Assembly (NCBI GenBank): GCA_900547385.1
Contig: URGQ01000001.1
Span: 1-64,000, forward strand
DNA from: an uncultured Oscillospiraceae bacterium
GTDB taxonomy: Bacteria > Bacillota > Clostridia > Oscillospirales > Ruminococcaceae
Reading direction: 5' to 3'
DNA length: 64,000 bases
The position numbers and the translations under genes are program-made. The notes beneath the pieces are model-generated. The model was not told where the DNA came from. It ran no database searches and saw only the letters and a list, made by a program, of their open reading frames with translations. Shown here one piece after another: positions 26,448-35,635 of the stretch (within the stretch, counting starts at the first letter, position 1; each line of letters begins with the position of its first letter).

Positions 26448-27131
26448 TTATCGTATCTTTATGGGGCAAAATTTAAGATAATCTGCCGAGATCAACCGGC
26501 AATCCACTCCAAAAAATTCCCCCTGGTAGGCCAATGGGATGGCTCCGCCGTGCAAATGGCCGTAAAAGCACTGCTTGACGCCGTATTCTTTCATAGCATC
26601 GAAGAACTCCGGGATGACCTGTTGGCCAAAGATCGGCGGATAATGCAGGAACAGGATCTTCTCATTTTCCGGCGGGGCGGCCGCCAAAGAGCGCCGGATA
26701 CGGCCCAACTCCCGGGCAGTGATGCTGCCTTCGGCTCGCTCCCCTTCCTCAAACATCCAGCCACGGCTGCCGCAGAGAGAAACGCCCTCCACCGTCACCG
26801 CGTTATTATGGAGAAAATGCAGGGTATTTAATCCATTCTTATCCAAAAAGCGCTGCATGGAGGAAAGGGTGGTCCACCAGTAATCGTGATTGCCCTTCAT
26901 TAGGTACTTTTTCCCCGGCAGGCGATGCAGAAAGGTAAAATCGGCCAAAGTATCCTCTATATTCATGGCCCAGGAGATATCTCCCGCCAATATCACGGTG
27001 TCCTCCGAACTGATCCGCTCCCGCCAGTTCTGCTCCAGCCGCTGCACATAATCATGCCAGCCGGCAAAGATATTCATTTCCTTATTGCAGCCCAGCGAAA
27101 GATGTGGATCGCCGATGGCAAAAATGGACAT
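26448..27131 (-). CDS. Metallophosphoesterase (calcineurin-like)
   Basis: A 227-residue metallophosphoesterase with the full dinuclear metal signature: GDPHLS, GDISW, GNHD, an HYPP histidine, and GHLHGG. It has no signal peptide. The start MSIFAIGDPHLSLG at 27131 follows AGGGGGCGGGCT and sits the usual few residues before the first metal ligand; the longer frame has no site. Substrate is unknown. It is transcribed away from the DUF1540 gene. Confidence 0.88.
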   Translation of the reverse strand: MSIFAIGDPHLSLGCNKEMNIFAGWHDYVQRLEQNWRERISSEDTVILAGDISWAMNIEDTLADFTFLHRLPGKKYLMKGNHDYWWTTLSSMQRFLDKNGLNTLHFLHNNAVTVEGVSLCGSRGWMFEEGERAEGSITARELGRIRRSLAAAPPENEKILFLHYPPIFGQQVIPEFFDAMKEYGVKQCFYGHLHGGAIPLAYQGEFFGVDCRLISADYLKFCPIKIR

Positions 27132-27226
27132 AGCCCGCCCCCTGTTCCCCGAATATTCAAAGTCGTTTGCGCCCATAATACTGCTGTCCCACCCAAGGGA
27201 ACTAACCATAAAGGAGAATATGTATT

Positions 27227-27394
27227 ATGAGCGATTTTAGCCGTCCTACCGATTGCAGCTGCATTCCCGGTATCAAATGCGATGTGAAAGACTGTGTTCA
27301 CAACGATAAGGCCTGCCACTGCACCGCCGAGAGCATTACCGTGGCGTGCGACCACGCTGATGACGCCGCCTGCGATACCTACCGCAAGGGCTGA
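27227..27394 (+). CDS. DUF1540 small cysteine-rich protein
   Basis: A 55-residue protein with eight cysteines, including the spaced pattern C-x(3)-V/I-x-C...C-x(2)-N and final CDTYRKG seen in DUF1540, probably a metal-binding domain. AAGGAGA lies nine bases before the ATG and an 11-bp-stem terminator follows. Such proteins are common in Clostridia, often several per genome; the function is not known. Confidence 0.85.
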   Translation: MSDFSRPTDCSCIPGIKCDVKDCVHNDKACHCTAESITVACDHADDAACDTYRKG

Positions 27395-27412
27395 TTCGAC
27401 CTACCACAGCCG

Positions 27413-27448
27413 CCGTGCAGAGCCATGTGCTCTGCACGGTATTATTTT
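27413..27448 (+). terminator. Terminator after DUF1540 gene
   Basis: Perfect 11-bp stem CCGTGCAGAGC / GCTCTGCACGG, then TATTATTTT. The T-run overlaps the 3' end of the converging dipeptidase gene. Confidence 0.85.
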
Positions 27449-28365
27449 GCATCATATCGCCGCCAAAAATCAAGTGCGTTTTTGTAACATATTTTCTCTG
27501 TTAATGTGAACCCGAAGGCTTCCCGCAGCCGCTGCGCCAGCTGGGGCAGCGCACCGCAATCCGGCAGGTCATGGGGCATATCGGCACCATCAAAATCGGA
27601 GCCAAGGGCCAAAACATCTTCCCCACCCAAATTGAGAAAATGCTCGGCGTGCCGCAGAATGTCCTCCATGCAGGCGTGTTCCCTATCCCCCCGCAGGAAA
27701 CCGGTGTAGAAATTCAGCCCCACCAGTCCCCCGCGCTCCGCAATGCAGCCGAACTGATCGTCGGTCAGGTTGCGGGGCACATTACATAGCAGGCGGCTGT
27801 TGCTGTGCGTAGCAATCACCGGCCGCCGGGCGGCTTTTATCACATTCCAAAAGCTTTCATCATTGAGGTGGGATACATCTGCCACAATATCGCAGCGCTC
27901 CAGCTCCCGCAGGGCTTCCCGGCCAAAGGGCTTTAACCCACCAGTAACAGCGGAACCACCCGCTAACTCATTTTCTCCATTCCAGGTCAGCGTCAGCATC
28001 CGTACCCCGTGCCCAGCAAGGGCCTGCACATATTCCAGCCGCCCAGCCAGCACCGCGCCGCCCTCCACCGCAAGGAAGCAGGCGTTCCCGCCCTGTTCCC
28101 AACAGCTCTCGGCTTCCGCCGGGTGGTCCAGCAGGGTCATCTTCCCTGTTTCAGCTATTTTCTCTTTCCAGTAAGTACTGCACCGCACAAAATACTGCCA
28201 CGCCGGTTCCCCTCGCAGGGTATCCGGAATGAATACCGCATAGCTTTGGCACAGGCTGCCGCTCTGCCACCGGTCCAAATCCAACTGCAGGCCGCTTCCA
28301 TACAGCCCAGCGTGGATTTTCATGGCTTCGGTAGCGGTATCGCAATGCAGGTCAAAGAAGTTCAT
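27442..28365 (-). CDS. Membrane dipeptidase family M19 (renal dipeptidase-like)
   Basis: A 307-residue zinc peptidase. Metal ligands are seen in DLHCDT, the bridging Glu in FLAVEGG, and His in VSHLND and ATHSNSR, followed by the GSDFDG motif. No signal peptide, so it is cytoplasmic despite the family name. It hydrolyses dipeptides. It lies downstream of yraN by 12 bases and is probably the last gene of the rbgA-rnhB-yraN run. Confidence 0.9.
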   Translation of the reverse strand: MNFFDLHCDTATEAMKIHAGLYGSGLQLDLDRWQSGSLCQSYAVFIPDTLRGEPAWQYFVRCSTYWKEKIAETGKMTLLDHPAEAESCWEQGGNACFLAVEGGAVLAGRLEYVQALAGHGVRMLTLTWNGENELAGGSAVTGGLKPFGREALRELERCDIVADVSHLNDESFWNVIKAARRPVIATHSNSRLLCNVPRNLTDDQFGCIAERGGLVGLNFYTGFLRGDREHACMEDILRHAEHFLNLGGEDVLALGSDFDGADMPHDLPDCGALPQLAQRLREAFGFTLTEKICYKNALDFWRRYDAK

Positions 28366-28377
28366 GGTGCCACCTCA

Positions 28378-28731
28378 TTAAAAAGCAAATTTGTAGTATG
28401 TAAAGCCTAACAGCTTGTCGCCTTCAACGATTAACGCCGCTACATCAAATCGTGGCTGGTGATCGGTGGGATGTTCCAACAGGTAGCTTTCCGCTGTTAA
28501 CCGCAGCTTTTGCTGCTTCTGTAGAGTGACAGCGGCTTCCCCTGGCACCATGCTGCCCGCCTTCCGGGTCTTTACCTCCACAAAGAGCAGATACTCCTCA
28601 TTTTCCGCTATAATATCAATTTCCCCATAGCGGCTGTGCCAGTTCCGCTCCACAATATGAAAGCCCTGCTTTTCCAGATACCGTGCGGTGTAGTCCTCCC
28701 CGCGGTCGCCTAATTTCTTTTTATCCGTCAT
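28378..28731 (-). CDS. yraN: YraN/UPF0102 family nuclease-like protein
   Basis: A 117-residue protein with the restriction-endonuclease-like core of UPF0102: GEDYTARYLEKQGF, RYGEIDIIAENEEYLLFVEVKTRK. The Asp and the Glu-x-Lys are the predicted catalytic residues. Its start overlaps the rnhB end by 11 bases, the standard rnhB-yraN pair in Firmicutes. No reaction is firmly established. Confidence 0.92.
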   Translation of the reverse strand: MTDKKKLGDRGEDYTARYLEKQGFHIVERNWHSRYGEIDIIAENEEYLLFVEVKTRKAGSMVPGEAAVTLQKQQKLRLTAESYLLEHPTDHQPRFDVAALIVEGDKLLGFTYYKFAF

Positions 28732-29359
28732 GGTGCTTCTCCGTCAGGTTTTTCAGGAAACTCCTGCGGTGCAGCGGGGTAATGCCGTATTTGGCGATAC
28801 CCGCGTAGTGCTCCTTGGAGCCGTAGCCCTTGTTCTTTTCCCAGCCATAGCCTGGATACTCCCTGGCATATTCGGTCATTAGGCGGTCACGGGTCATCTT
28901 GGCCAGGACAGAGGCCGCCGCGATGTGTGCACTGATGCCGTCGCCCTTGACCACCAGCTGTGTGGGCAGCGGCAAGCCGGGATCTCGGTTACCATCCACC
29001 AGCGCCAAGCGGGGGCGTTTTTCCTCCGGCAGCTTTTGCAGCAGTTCCCCATAGGCACGGTGCATGGCCAAAAAAGTGGCCTGCAAAATATTGATCTCAT
29101 CGATTTCCTGCTGACTGGCAAACCCGATACCGTAATAGACCTCCGGGCAGGCGGTCAACAGGGTATAGGTCTCTTCCCGGCGCTTTTCGGTCATCTTTTT
29201 GGAATCATTGAGAGCGGGCAACTCCAGCCCGCGGGGCAGCACCACACAGGCCGCGCATACCGGCCCGGCCAAAGGGCCACGCCCCACCTCATCAATGCCG
29301 CACAGGCCATCGAAGCCCAGGGCTTCATCGTATTCCCACAAAAAATGGTTATCGGTCAT
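28721..29359 (-). CDS. rnhB: Ribonuclease HII
   Basis: A 212-residue type 2 RNase H that removes RNA from DNA-RNA hybrids and single ribonucleotides from DNA. Motifs GIDEVGRGPLAGPV (catalytic Asp-Glu), ALVDGN, and AAASVLAKMTRD are present. The ATG overlaps the rbgA stop by four bases. Confidence 0.95.
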   Translation of the reverse strand: MTDNHFLWEYDEALGFDGLCGIDEVGRGPLAGPVCAACVVLPRGLELPALNDSKKMTEKRREETYTLLTACPEVYYGIGFASQQEIDEINILQATFLAMHRAYGELLQKLPEEKRPRLALVDGNRDPGLPLPTQLVVKGDGISAHIAAASVLAKMTRDRLMTEYAREYPGYGWEKNKGYGSKEHYAGIAKYGITPLHRRSFLKNLTEKHHDG

Positions 29360-30225
29360 TGCGGTATCCTCTCCAGCGTGATGCGGCCCATTGCCGCACT
29401 GCGGAACTCATCCAGCAGCATGATGGCGGCACGCTCGGTGTTAGCTTCCCCGCCGGAAATGAGCATCCCCCGCTTGCGGGCGATGCGCTCCAGCAGCTCG
29501 TAGCTTTCCATTTCGGCGATGGCTTCGGCATCCAGCTTATAGCGTTCCGCCAGCGCCGCAGTGTAGGTGGGACGCAGGGTATCCAAAAGGCGCATGGCCA
29601 GGTACTCGATATCCAGGATCTGATCCTTGACCGAACCGATAAAGGCCAGCCGCTCGCCTGCTACCTTATCTTCAAACTTCGGCCATAGTACGCCCGGCAT
29701 ATCCAAAAGCTCTATCCCGTCCTCCAGCGAGACCCACTGCTTCCCGCGTGTCACGCCAGGGCGGTCCTCCACCTTGGCGCTGCGGGTACCGGAAAGCCGG
29801 TTAATGAGCGAGGACTTGCCCACATTCGGGATGCCGACGATCATCATACGGATAGGACGGCCCACCATGCCCTTTTCATTCCAGGCGGCTATTTTATCCG
29901 CCAGCACCTCCCGGACGGCGGGCAGCAGGTTCTTTACCCCGCGGCCGCTGCGGCAATCACAGGCCATGGCCGGGATCCCTTTTTTGCGGTAATAGGTCAG
30001 CCACTGTTCGGTGGCGGCGGCATCGGCGCAGTCCGCCTTGTTCAGCAGCATCAGGCGGGGCTTTTTGCCCACTATTTTATCTATTTCCGGGTTACGGCTG
30101 CTCTGCGGGATGCGCGCATCACAAAGCTCCACCACAATATCCACCAGCTTTAGGTTGCTGGCCATAATGCGGCGGGTTTTTGCCATATGCCCCGGGAACC
30201 ATTGGACCGACATCGTTTCTGACAT
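29356..30225 (-). CDS. rbgA: Ribosome biogenesis GTPase RbgA (YlqF)
   Basis: A 289-residue circularly permuted GTPase: G4 (LLNKAD) comes before G1 (GIPNVGKSS) and G3 (DMPGV), as in RbgA. N-terminal VQWFPGHMAKT is diagnostic. It acts late in 50S assembly. It is separated from rplS by a terminator, so it relies on read-through or a promoter of its own that I could not identify. Confidence 0.95.
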   Translation of the reverse strand: MSETMSVQWFPGHMAKTRRIMASNLKLVDIVVELCDARIPQSSRNPEIDKIVGKKPRLMLLNKADCADAAATEQWLTYYRKKGIPAMACDCRSGRGVKNLLPAVREVLADKIAAWNEKGMVGRPIRMMIVGIPNVGKSSLINRLSGTRSAKVEDRPGVTRGKQWVSLEDGIELLDMPGVLWPKFEDKVAGERLAFIGSVKDQILDIEYLAMRLLDTLRPTYTAALAERYKLDAEAIAEMESYELLERIARKRGMLISGGEANTERAAIMLLDEFRSAAMGRITLERIPQ

Positions 30226-30264
30226 ATCTCTTCTCCCATTCTTTCTTTGGCAATTCCCCTATAT

Positions 30265-30298
30265 AAAAGCAAAAGAGGACAACCATACAGTGTCCTCT
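30265..30298 (-). terminator. Terminator between rplS and rbgA
   Basis: Minus-strand AGAGGACA / TGTCCTCT stem followed by TTTTGCTTTTA. Confidence 0.75.
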
Positions 30299-30315
30299 CG
30301 CCTTTTGTGGAAAAA

Positions 30316-30660
30316 TTAGCCCAGTACTTCTTTGACCTTGGCAGCCTTGCCCACTCTGCCGCGCAGATAATACAGCTTGCCGCGGCGTACACGACCCTTA
30401 CGAACCAACTCAACGCTGGCAACCTTCGGGCTGTGGATGGGGAAAACTCTCTCGACACCGCAGCCGTGAGAAAGGCGGCGAACGGTAAAGGTCTCAGCGA
30501 TACCACCGTGCTTCTTGGCGATTACAGTGCCCTCAAAGGCCTGCAGACGCTCACGGTTACCTTCTTGAATGCGAACCTGCACGCGTACGGTATCACCGAC
30601 ATTAACAACAGGCAGATCCTTCTTCAGGCAGCTCTCGGACATCAGTTTCAGTGCGTCCAT
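30316..30660 (-). CDS. rplS: 50S ribosomal protein L19
   Basis: A 114-residue L19 with the conserved GDTVRVQVRIQEGNRERLQ region and C-terminal KAAKVKE. Start MDALKLMSES at 30660 follows AAGGAGGATAAAATCC; the longer frame has no site. trmD and rimM, which often precede it, are absent here; instead it has its own promoter and a folded leader. Confidence 0.96.
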   Translation of the reverse strand: MDALKLMSESCLKKDLPVVNVGDTVRVQVRIQEGNRERLQAFEGTVIAKKHGGIAETFTVRRLSHGCGVERVFPIHSPKVASVELVRKGRVRRGKLYYLRGRVGKAAKVKEVLG

Positions 30661-30805
30661 GGATTTTATCCTCCTTAAAATATCCAAACATTCTTACCTC
30701 TGGGCTCCATTGGCCGGGCAGCGGACTGTTCAGTTTAATGTTTGGCCCTGCGGCCAACATCAAAACCTGCGCCGGATGGACCGATCGCAGTTCTCATGCC
30801 GTATT
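30661..30805 (-). promoter_or_regulatory. 5' leader of rplS, possible L19 autoregulatory leader
   Basis: A leader of about 140 bases between the promoter and L19. It holds a strong hairpin, ATGTTGGCC (minus strand) against GGCCAAACAT with a four-base loop and one bulge. No T-run follows. L19 leaders exist in Firmicutes, but a covariance search would be needed to say this is one. Confidence 0.4.
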
Positions 30806-30834
30806 ATAATAACACAGTGCAAGTACGAATGCAA
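30806..30834 (-). promoter_or_regulatory. Promoter of rplS
   Basis: Minus-strand TTGCAT, 17 bp, TATTAT (with an overlapping TATAAT three bases on). Confidence 0.6.
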
Positions 30835-30841
30835 GCAAAAC

Positions 30842-31492
30842 TTAACAGAAATCTGAAAAATCTTCGGTGAGTATCGCAGTGCGCTCCAGCCCGGTCCAAT
30901 AGGGCTCCCGGCTCAGCAGCTCATTATAGGCACCGGTCACCAGCATAGGGCTCCAGTTTACCGTACCGCCTGCCGGCAGACGGACAGACAATACCATCTC
31001 CCCCGGCTTTTTGTCGGTATGCAACACAGTCATCTTTTCTTTTAGGTCAATCTGCTGGTCGCCTTTTTTGGTTTTCTTGGTAACCATCAGGTACTCTGCT
31101 GCCAGCAGGCGGTCGAATGCTTCCTCCGCTGCGGGAGCATCATCCCGGAAGGTCAGTCGGTAATCTGCCCAGCAGATCGCGCTCGGTTCCATGACCGGAG
31201 CCGCTGCGCGCAATACCCGCAGATCATCGGGCAGCACCGCATTCAAACGGTCTGTTACTTCCTCGCAGCTTACTTCTTCGGTCAGACGGAAGTCAAAGGA
31301 TTCGCAGCAGCTTTCCACCCCCAGCGGCAGCGGCAGCGCGAAGGTCAGGTAGGCATGGGGATTGAAGCCCTGCGTATACCAAATAGGCAGCCTGCTGCGT
31401 TTGAATACCCGCGCCAGACAGCGCGTCACATCCAGGTGGGAAATGTACTTCAGCCGTCCCTCCTTAGCGAAGAATACACGGACAGTTTTCAC
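30842..31492 (-). CDS. TIGR03936 family (DUF2344) radical-SAM-associated protein
   Basis: A 216-residue DUF2344 protein. It begins VRVFFAKEGRLKYISHLDV and contains LPIWYTQGFNPHAYLTFALPLPLGVES, both family signatures. In nearly all Clostridia it sits directly after the TIGR03960 radical SAM gene, and here the two overlap by 29 bases. RNase G, rplU and rplA-type partners that often follow are missing. Function unknown; an RNA-modification role has been suggested from context. Confidence 0.9.
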   Translation of the reverse strand: MKTVRVFFAKEGRLKYISHLDVTRCLARVFKRSRLPIWYTQGFNPHAYLTFALPLPLGVESCCESFDFRLTEEVSCEEVTDRLNAVLPDDLRVLRAAAPVMEPSAICWADYRLTFRDDAPAAEEAFDRLLAAEYLMVTKKTKKGDQQIDLKEKMTVLHTDKKPGEMVLSVRLPAGGTVNWSPMLVTGAYNELLSREPYWTGLERTAILTEDFSDFC

Positions 31493-33332
31493 TGCAGGTC
31501 ACCCCTTTCTCATTCAATTCTTTGCTGACCCCGCAGCCGCTGCAGCGTTCCCGGCAGTTGGGGGTCGTTTTGCTTTCGTGGGTCAGCCGGTTCTCCCGGA
31601 TCAAAAACTCCTTGGACACAAAGTAATCCAGGTGATCCCACGGCATCAGCTCGTCATACTCCCTCTTGCGGGTGGCATAAAAATCGGGTGAAAGCCCTGC
31701 CTGCTCCATGGCCGCGTACCAGCGTGCCGGGGAGAAGTGATCTTCCCAGCCCTCCAAGCGGCCGCCCTCCTGCCATACCGCTTCCACCACATCGGCCAGG
31801 CGGCGGTCCCCGCGTGCCAGAATTGCCTCAATGCGGCTTGTCCCGCTATCGTGGTAGCTGATGGAGATCTTTCGGCTGGAAACCGTCTCCAAAAGCAGCT
31901 TCTGTTTGGCCACGAACTGCTCAGGGGTATCCTGCGGCTCAAATTCAAACGGGGTAAAGGGCTTCGGCACAAAGCATGCCACACTGATATTGACGGTGAC
32001 GCCCTTGCCCTTCGGCCTATTGGGCAGGCTGTAGAAGAGATCCACTACCTTTTGCGCCAGCTCTATGATGGCCTTGACATCTTCCTCGGTTTCGGTGGGC
32101 AGGCCCATCATAAAATAGAGCTTGACCGCCGTATAGCCGCTTTCAAAGCTCATACGGCAGGTATCCAACACTTCCTGCTCGGTAATATTTTTATTGATAG
32201 CATCCCGCAGGCGCTGGCTCCCCGCCTCCGGGGCAAAGGTCAGACCGCTTTTGCGCACCCGCTGCACCAGTTCCAGCAAATGCGGAGTCATGCTATCAAT
32301 ACGCAGCGAGGGCAGCGAAAGATCGACATGCTCCGGTTCCGCCCACACCAGCATCTTTTCCATTAGGTCGGCAAGATGGCTGTGATCACTGGTAGAAAGC
32401 GAAGAAAGCGAAACCTCATCATAGCCGCAGTTATGGCACAGATCATAAGCCTGACGGTTGATCACATCGACACTGCGTTCGCGATAGGGGCGGTAAATAT
32501 AACCCGCTTGGCAAAAACGGCACCCGCGAATACAGCCACGAAGAACCTCCGTCACAGCGCGGTCATGCACTACATCGATAAACGGTACCACAAAGTTTTC
32601 GGGGAAATCAGCCTGATCAAAATCCGGCATAATGCGCTTTTTGATGGTTGCGGAAGCGCCGTTTTTTGGCGTAATCGCCGCCACAGTGCCGTCCTCATTG
32701 TAGGTGATATCATAGAGAGAGGGAACATATACCCCCTCGATCTGTGCTGCCTTTTGCAGAAATTCTTCTCTACTCCAGCCTTTCCTTTTGGCGATGCCTA
32801 AAAGATCCAGCACCTCCAGATCGACCTCCTCGCCCTCTCCCAGGAAAAAAAGGTCGAAGAAATCCGCTATTGGTTCCGGGTTGCAGGCGCAGGGACCGCC
32901 GCCCATCACCAGGTGCTCCAGGCCCTTGCGCTCCTTCTGCCGCAGCGGAATACCGGAAAGGTACAGCATATCCAGTACACCGGTATAGCACAGCTCATAT
33001 TGCAGGGTAAACATGATGACATCGAACTCATCTAATGGGTCAAAGCTTTCCAACCCATACAGCTTCATGTTATTTTCCAGCAGCAGACTGCGCATATCCT
33101 CCGCCGGGGCAAAGACCCGTTCGCACCAGATCTCCTCCCGCTTATTAAAGGCAGAATAAAAGAGCTTCATACCCAGGTGGCTCATGCCCACCTCGTACAG
33201 ATCGGGGAAGCAAAATGCCACACGGGTAGTCACTTTGCTTTTATCCTTTATAATGGTATTGATCTCGCCGCCGCAGTAACGAGCCGGCTTTTGCACCTTT
33301 AGCAGCAGTCTTTCTATCTCAGATGGGATCAT
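31464..33332 (-). CDS. TIGR03960 family B12-binding-domain radical SAM protein
   Basis: A 622-residue protein: an N-terminal B12-binding-like domain (FPDLYEVGMSHLGMKLFY) and a radical SAM domain with the 4Fe-4S motif CIRGCRFCQ near residue 260. A C-terminal cysteine cluster (CRERCSGCG, CSENCPC) probably binds a further metal centre. It is cotranslated with the DUF2344 gene. The substrate is not known; MiaB-like tailoring is a guess from the family. Confidence 0.9.
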   Translation of the reverse strand: MIPSEIERLLLKVQKPARYCGGEINTIIKDKSKVTTRVAFCFPDLYEVGMSHLGMKLFYSAFNKREEIWCERVFAPAEDMRSLLLENNMKLYGLESFDPLDEFDVIMFTLQYELCYTGVLDMLYLSGIPLRQKERKGLEHLVMGGGPCACNPEPIADFFDLFFLGEGEEVDLEVLDLLGIAKRKGWSREEFLQKAAQIEGVYVPSLYDITYNEDGTVAAITPKNGASATIKKRIMPDFDQADFPENFVVPFIDVVHDRAVTEVLRGCIRGCRFCQAGYIYRPYRERSVDVINRQAYDLCHNCGYDEVSLSSLSTSDHSHLADLMEKMLVWAEPEHVDLSLPSLRIDSMTPHLLELVQRVRKSGLTFAPEAGSQRLRDAINKNITEQEVLDTCRMSFESGYTAVKLYFMMGLPTETEEDVKAIIELAQKVVDLFYSLPNRPKGKGVTVNISVACFVPKPFTPFEFEPQDTPEQFVAKQKLLLETVSSRKISISYHDSGTSRIEAILARGDRRLADVVEAVWQEGGRLEGWEDHFSPARWYAAMEQAGLSPDFYATRKREYDELMPWDHLDYFVSKEFLIRENRLTHESKTTPNCRERCSGCGVSKELNEKGVTCSENCPCILR

Positions 33333-33388
33333 AGGGACCTCCGATTATCGTTTGATATGTCCTATCATACCACATTTGGCGTGCCTCT

Positions 33389-33907
33389 TCAACCAAAAGC
33401 CCCACCCAATACCAAAAGTCCCGCCAATGCTGCTACACCTATCCCCCGGCGCAGCCATCTCCTTACCTGCACGGTCAGCTTACCACAGCAGCATTCCAAC
33501 AAAATATCTACGATCACCGTTCCATCGCTATTGCCCAGCGGCAGCAATGTGGCGGCCGCTACCGCCCAGTGTACCGCTGCCGCTCGCATAGACTGCATTG
33601 TTTTTTCTGTCAGCATTATGCCGCCAAAAAGTAGGTTCACCGCCGGCCCGCTGAGATTCAACAGCAGCTCCTGCCCCCGGCTCATACGGTCTTCCGCCAG
33701 CTTTATCCGTACCCCGGTCAGTGAGATACAGATCACTCCTATCTTTTTGCCTGCTGCTGCAATGTAAATAAAATGTCCGCACTCATGCAGCAGAATCGCT
33801 AACCACAGCAGCGGCAGCAGATGCCCCGGCAGCAGCGTCCCCGCGCACAGCCCCACTGCTAACAGAAAGCTCACTGTTATCCGTACATTTCCAACCGTAA
33901 AATTCAT
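33389..33907 (-). CDS. spoIVFB: SpoIVFB-like intramembrane M50 metalloprotease
   Basis: A 172-residue membrane protein with the zinc motif HECGH in a transmembrane segment and a later LLPLGNSDG motif in place of the usual N-P-D-G. Such proteases cut pro-sigma-K in the mother cell of the sporangium. It is shorter than Bacillus SpoIVFB (no CBS tail). Its ATG overlaps the stop of the preceding M23 gene by one base, the conserved spoIVFA-spoIVFB order. Confidence 0.85.
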   Translation of the reverse strand: MNFTVGNVRITVSFLLAVGLCAGTLLPGHLLPLLWLAILLHECGHFIYIAAAGKKIGVICISLTGVRIKLAEDRMSRGQELLLNLSGPAVNLLFGGIMLTEKTMQSMRAAAVHWAVAAATLLPLGNSDGTVIVDILLECCCGKLTVQVRRWLRRGIGVAALAGLLVLGGAFG

Positions 33908-34707
33908 CAACTATACAGGTTCATCGGGTCCACATAATACCCCTCAGTCAAAACGCTAAGGTGCAGGTGCGGCCCTGTTGACACGCCGGTACTGCCCACC
34001 AGTGCGATAGCATCTTCCACCGTCACTTCGTCCCCTGCTTTGCACAGTACCGCTTCGCAGTGGCAGTATATCGTCTCCAGGTTTTCGCTGTGCCGCAGCT
34101 TGACATAGTTCCCATAGCTTTGATTGCTGCCAACGGCAGTTACCACACCTGCATATACCGGATAGATTTTCGTGCCAGCGGCAGCCGCCAGGTCGATCCC
34201 GGTATGGAAATCCCAAGCCCCGCTGATGGGATGTGTCCGCTCCCCATAATCAGAGGTGATCACGGCATCCATAGGCAATGGCGAAACCGCCGGTACCGAC
34301 ACTACTACCTTTCGGTAAGAAGCGTTCCGCGGAAAGACTGGCTCCTCCCCGCCCATGGCGGTTTGGCCATCCGCCCATGCAAATACCTCCGCCAGCTTGG
34401 GCGGCTGCCAGTCTTCCCACCACTGCTGCAGTTGCTGCGCGGTAATTGGTGTTGCCAAAAGACGCATCACCTCATCCTGTTTATCACCATCCTCCCGCGT
34501 TATCTCGGTATAGTACTCCCCCAGTATTTTATATTCCCGCGGCTTTACATACTGCATGGTAAATACCACTGCCAGTGCCGCAACACACAGCACTGTCTGC
34601 GCCATCAGTAAAACCAACCCCTGCCCCTCCCGCCGGGGCGGTTCCACGCTTCTTCCTGTCATACGGGACCTTATGGCCGGTCTGCTTCGTCTGCTGTTAT
34701 AGCGCAT
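33907..34707 (-). CDS. spoIVFA: SpoIVFA-like M23 peptidase-domain protein
   Basis: A 266-residue protein with a basic N-terminus, one membrane helix (about residues 30-50), and a C-terminal LytM/M23 domain. Zinc-site residues are retained: His and Asp in WDFHTGID, and His in ETIYCHCE and GPHLHL, so it may be catalytically active, whereas Bacillus SpoIVFA is a degenerate regulator. It is followed by the M50 protease. The pair most likely controls sigma-K activation; naming rests on gene order. Confidence 0.75.
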   Translation of the reverse strand: MRYNSRRSRPAIRSRMTGRSVEPPRREGQGLVLLMAQTVLCVAALAVVFTMQYVKPREYKILGEYYTEITREDGDKQDEVMRLLATPITAQQLQQWWEDWQPPKLAEVFAWADGQTAMGGEEPVFPRNASYRKVVVSVPAVSPLPMDAVITSDYGERTHPISGAWDFHTGIDLAAAAGTKIYPVYAGVVTAVGSNQSYGNYVKLRHSENLETIYCHCEAVLCKAGDEVTVEDAIALVGSTGVSTGPHLHLSVLTEGYYVDPMNLYS

Positions 34708-34769
34708 CCTGTCACCCCCTGTCCTTTTGAGTGTATGAAGGCTTTACCCCATTCATGCACTGCTGCCCA

Positions 34770-34797
34770 TTGACTTTCCCCTATCTGTGACTATAAT
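34770..34797 (+). promoter_or_regulatory. Promoter of the TauE/SafE gene
   Basis: TTGACT, 16 bp, TATAAT, about 30 bases before the ATG at 34827. Confidence 0.75.
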
Positions 34798-34826
34798 GAT
34801 ATCAGTTCTTTTTAATAGGAGCGCCT

Positions 34827-35594
34827 ATGTTCAAAATTATTATCTGTATCCTGGCCGGTTTGGGGGCGGGTCTTGGCACCGGCTTTGCCGGGATGAGTGC
34901 TGCCGCGGTCATCAGTCCAATGCTTATCACCTTTTTACATATGGATCCCTACCTTGCCGTTGGCATTGCTCTTGCCAGTGATGTCCTGGCCAGCGCTGCT
35001 TCCGCCTATACCTATGGCAAAAATAAAAACCTCGATATCAAAAACGGCGTTATCATGATGATCAGCGTCCTGTGTTTCACTTTGGTGGGCAGCTACATCG
35101 CCAGCATTGTCCCCAAAGCTACTATGGGCAGCTTTTCTACCCTGATGACTCTCTTTCTCGGTATCAAGTTTATCGTCAAGCCGGTATTGGCGCCAAAGCA
35201 ACGGTTTCAATCCGCCACCGCCCGACAAAAAGCTATTCGTTCTGTCCTCTGCGGCGCTATGGTCGGTTTCATCTGTGGCTTTGTGGGCGCCGGCGGCGGC
35301 ATGATGATGCTGCTTGTACTCACCTCCGTGCTGGGTTATGAGCTGAAAACCGCCGTCGGCACCAGCGTTTTCATCATGAGTGCGACCGCCCTCACCGGGT
35401 CGGTCAGTCACTTTGCCATAGGCGGGCTGCCGGATACCGAGGCGCTGATCATCTGTGTCATCAGCACATTGGTCTTCGCGCAGGTGGCGGCGCTTTTTGC
35501 CAATAAAGCCTCTCCCATCGTACTCAATCGCGTCACCGGTTCCATTTTGGTCATTCTCGGCGTCGCTATCCTTGCCGTCAATTATTTTGGCTAA
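34827..35594 (+). CDS. TauE/SafE family anion exporter
   Basis: A 255-residue membrane protein with eight predicted helices and two repeats of the TauE/SafE pattern (GAGLGTGFAGMSAAAVISP and GFVGAGGGMMMLLVLTS). Family members export sulfite, sulfoacetate or related anions. AATAGGAGCGCC precedes the ATG. It stands alone between divergent spoIVFA and a strong terminator; substrate is not determinable here. Confidence 0.88.
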   Translation: MFKIIICILAGLGAGLGTGFAGMSAAAVISPMLITFLHMDPYLAVGIALASDVLASAASAYTYGKNKNLDIKNGVIMMISVLCFTLVGSYIASIVPKATMGSFSTLMTLFLGIKFIVKPVLAPKQRFQSATARQKAIRSVLCGAMVGFICGFVGAGGGMMMLLVLTSVLGYELKTAVGTSVFIMSATALTGSVSHFAIGGLPDTEALIICVISTLVFAQVAALFANKASPIVLNRVTGSILVILGVAILAVNYFG

Positions 35595-35635
35595 ATAAAA
35601 AGGTTACGCCCCATTAGCATGGCCTTTTCAATCGC

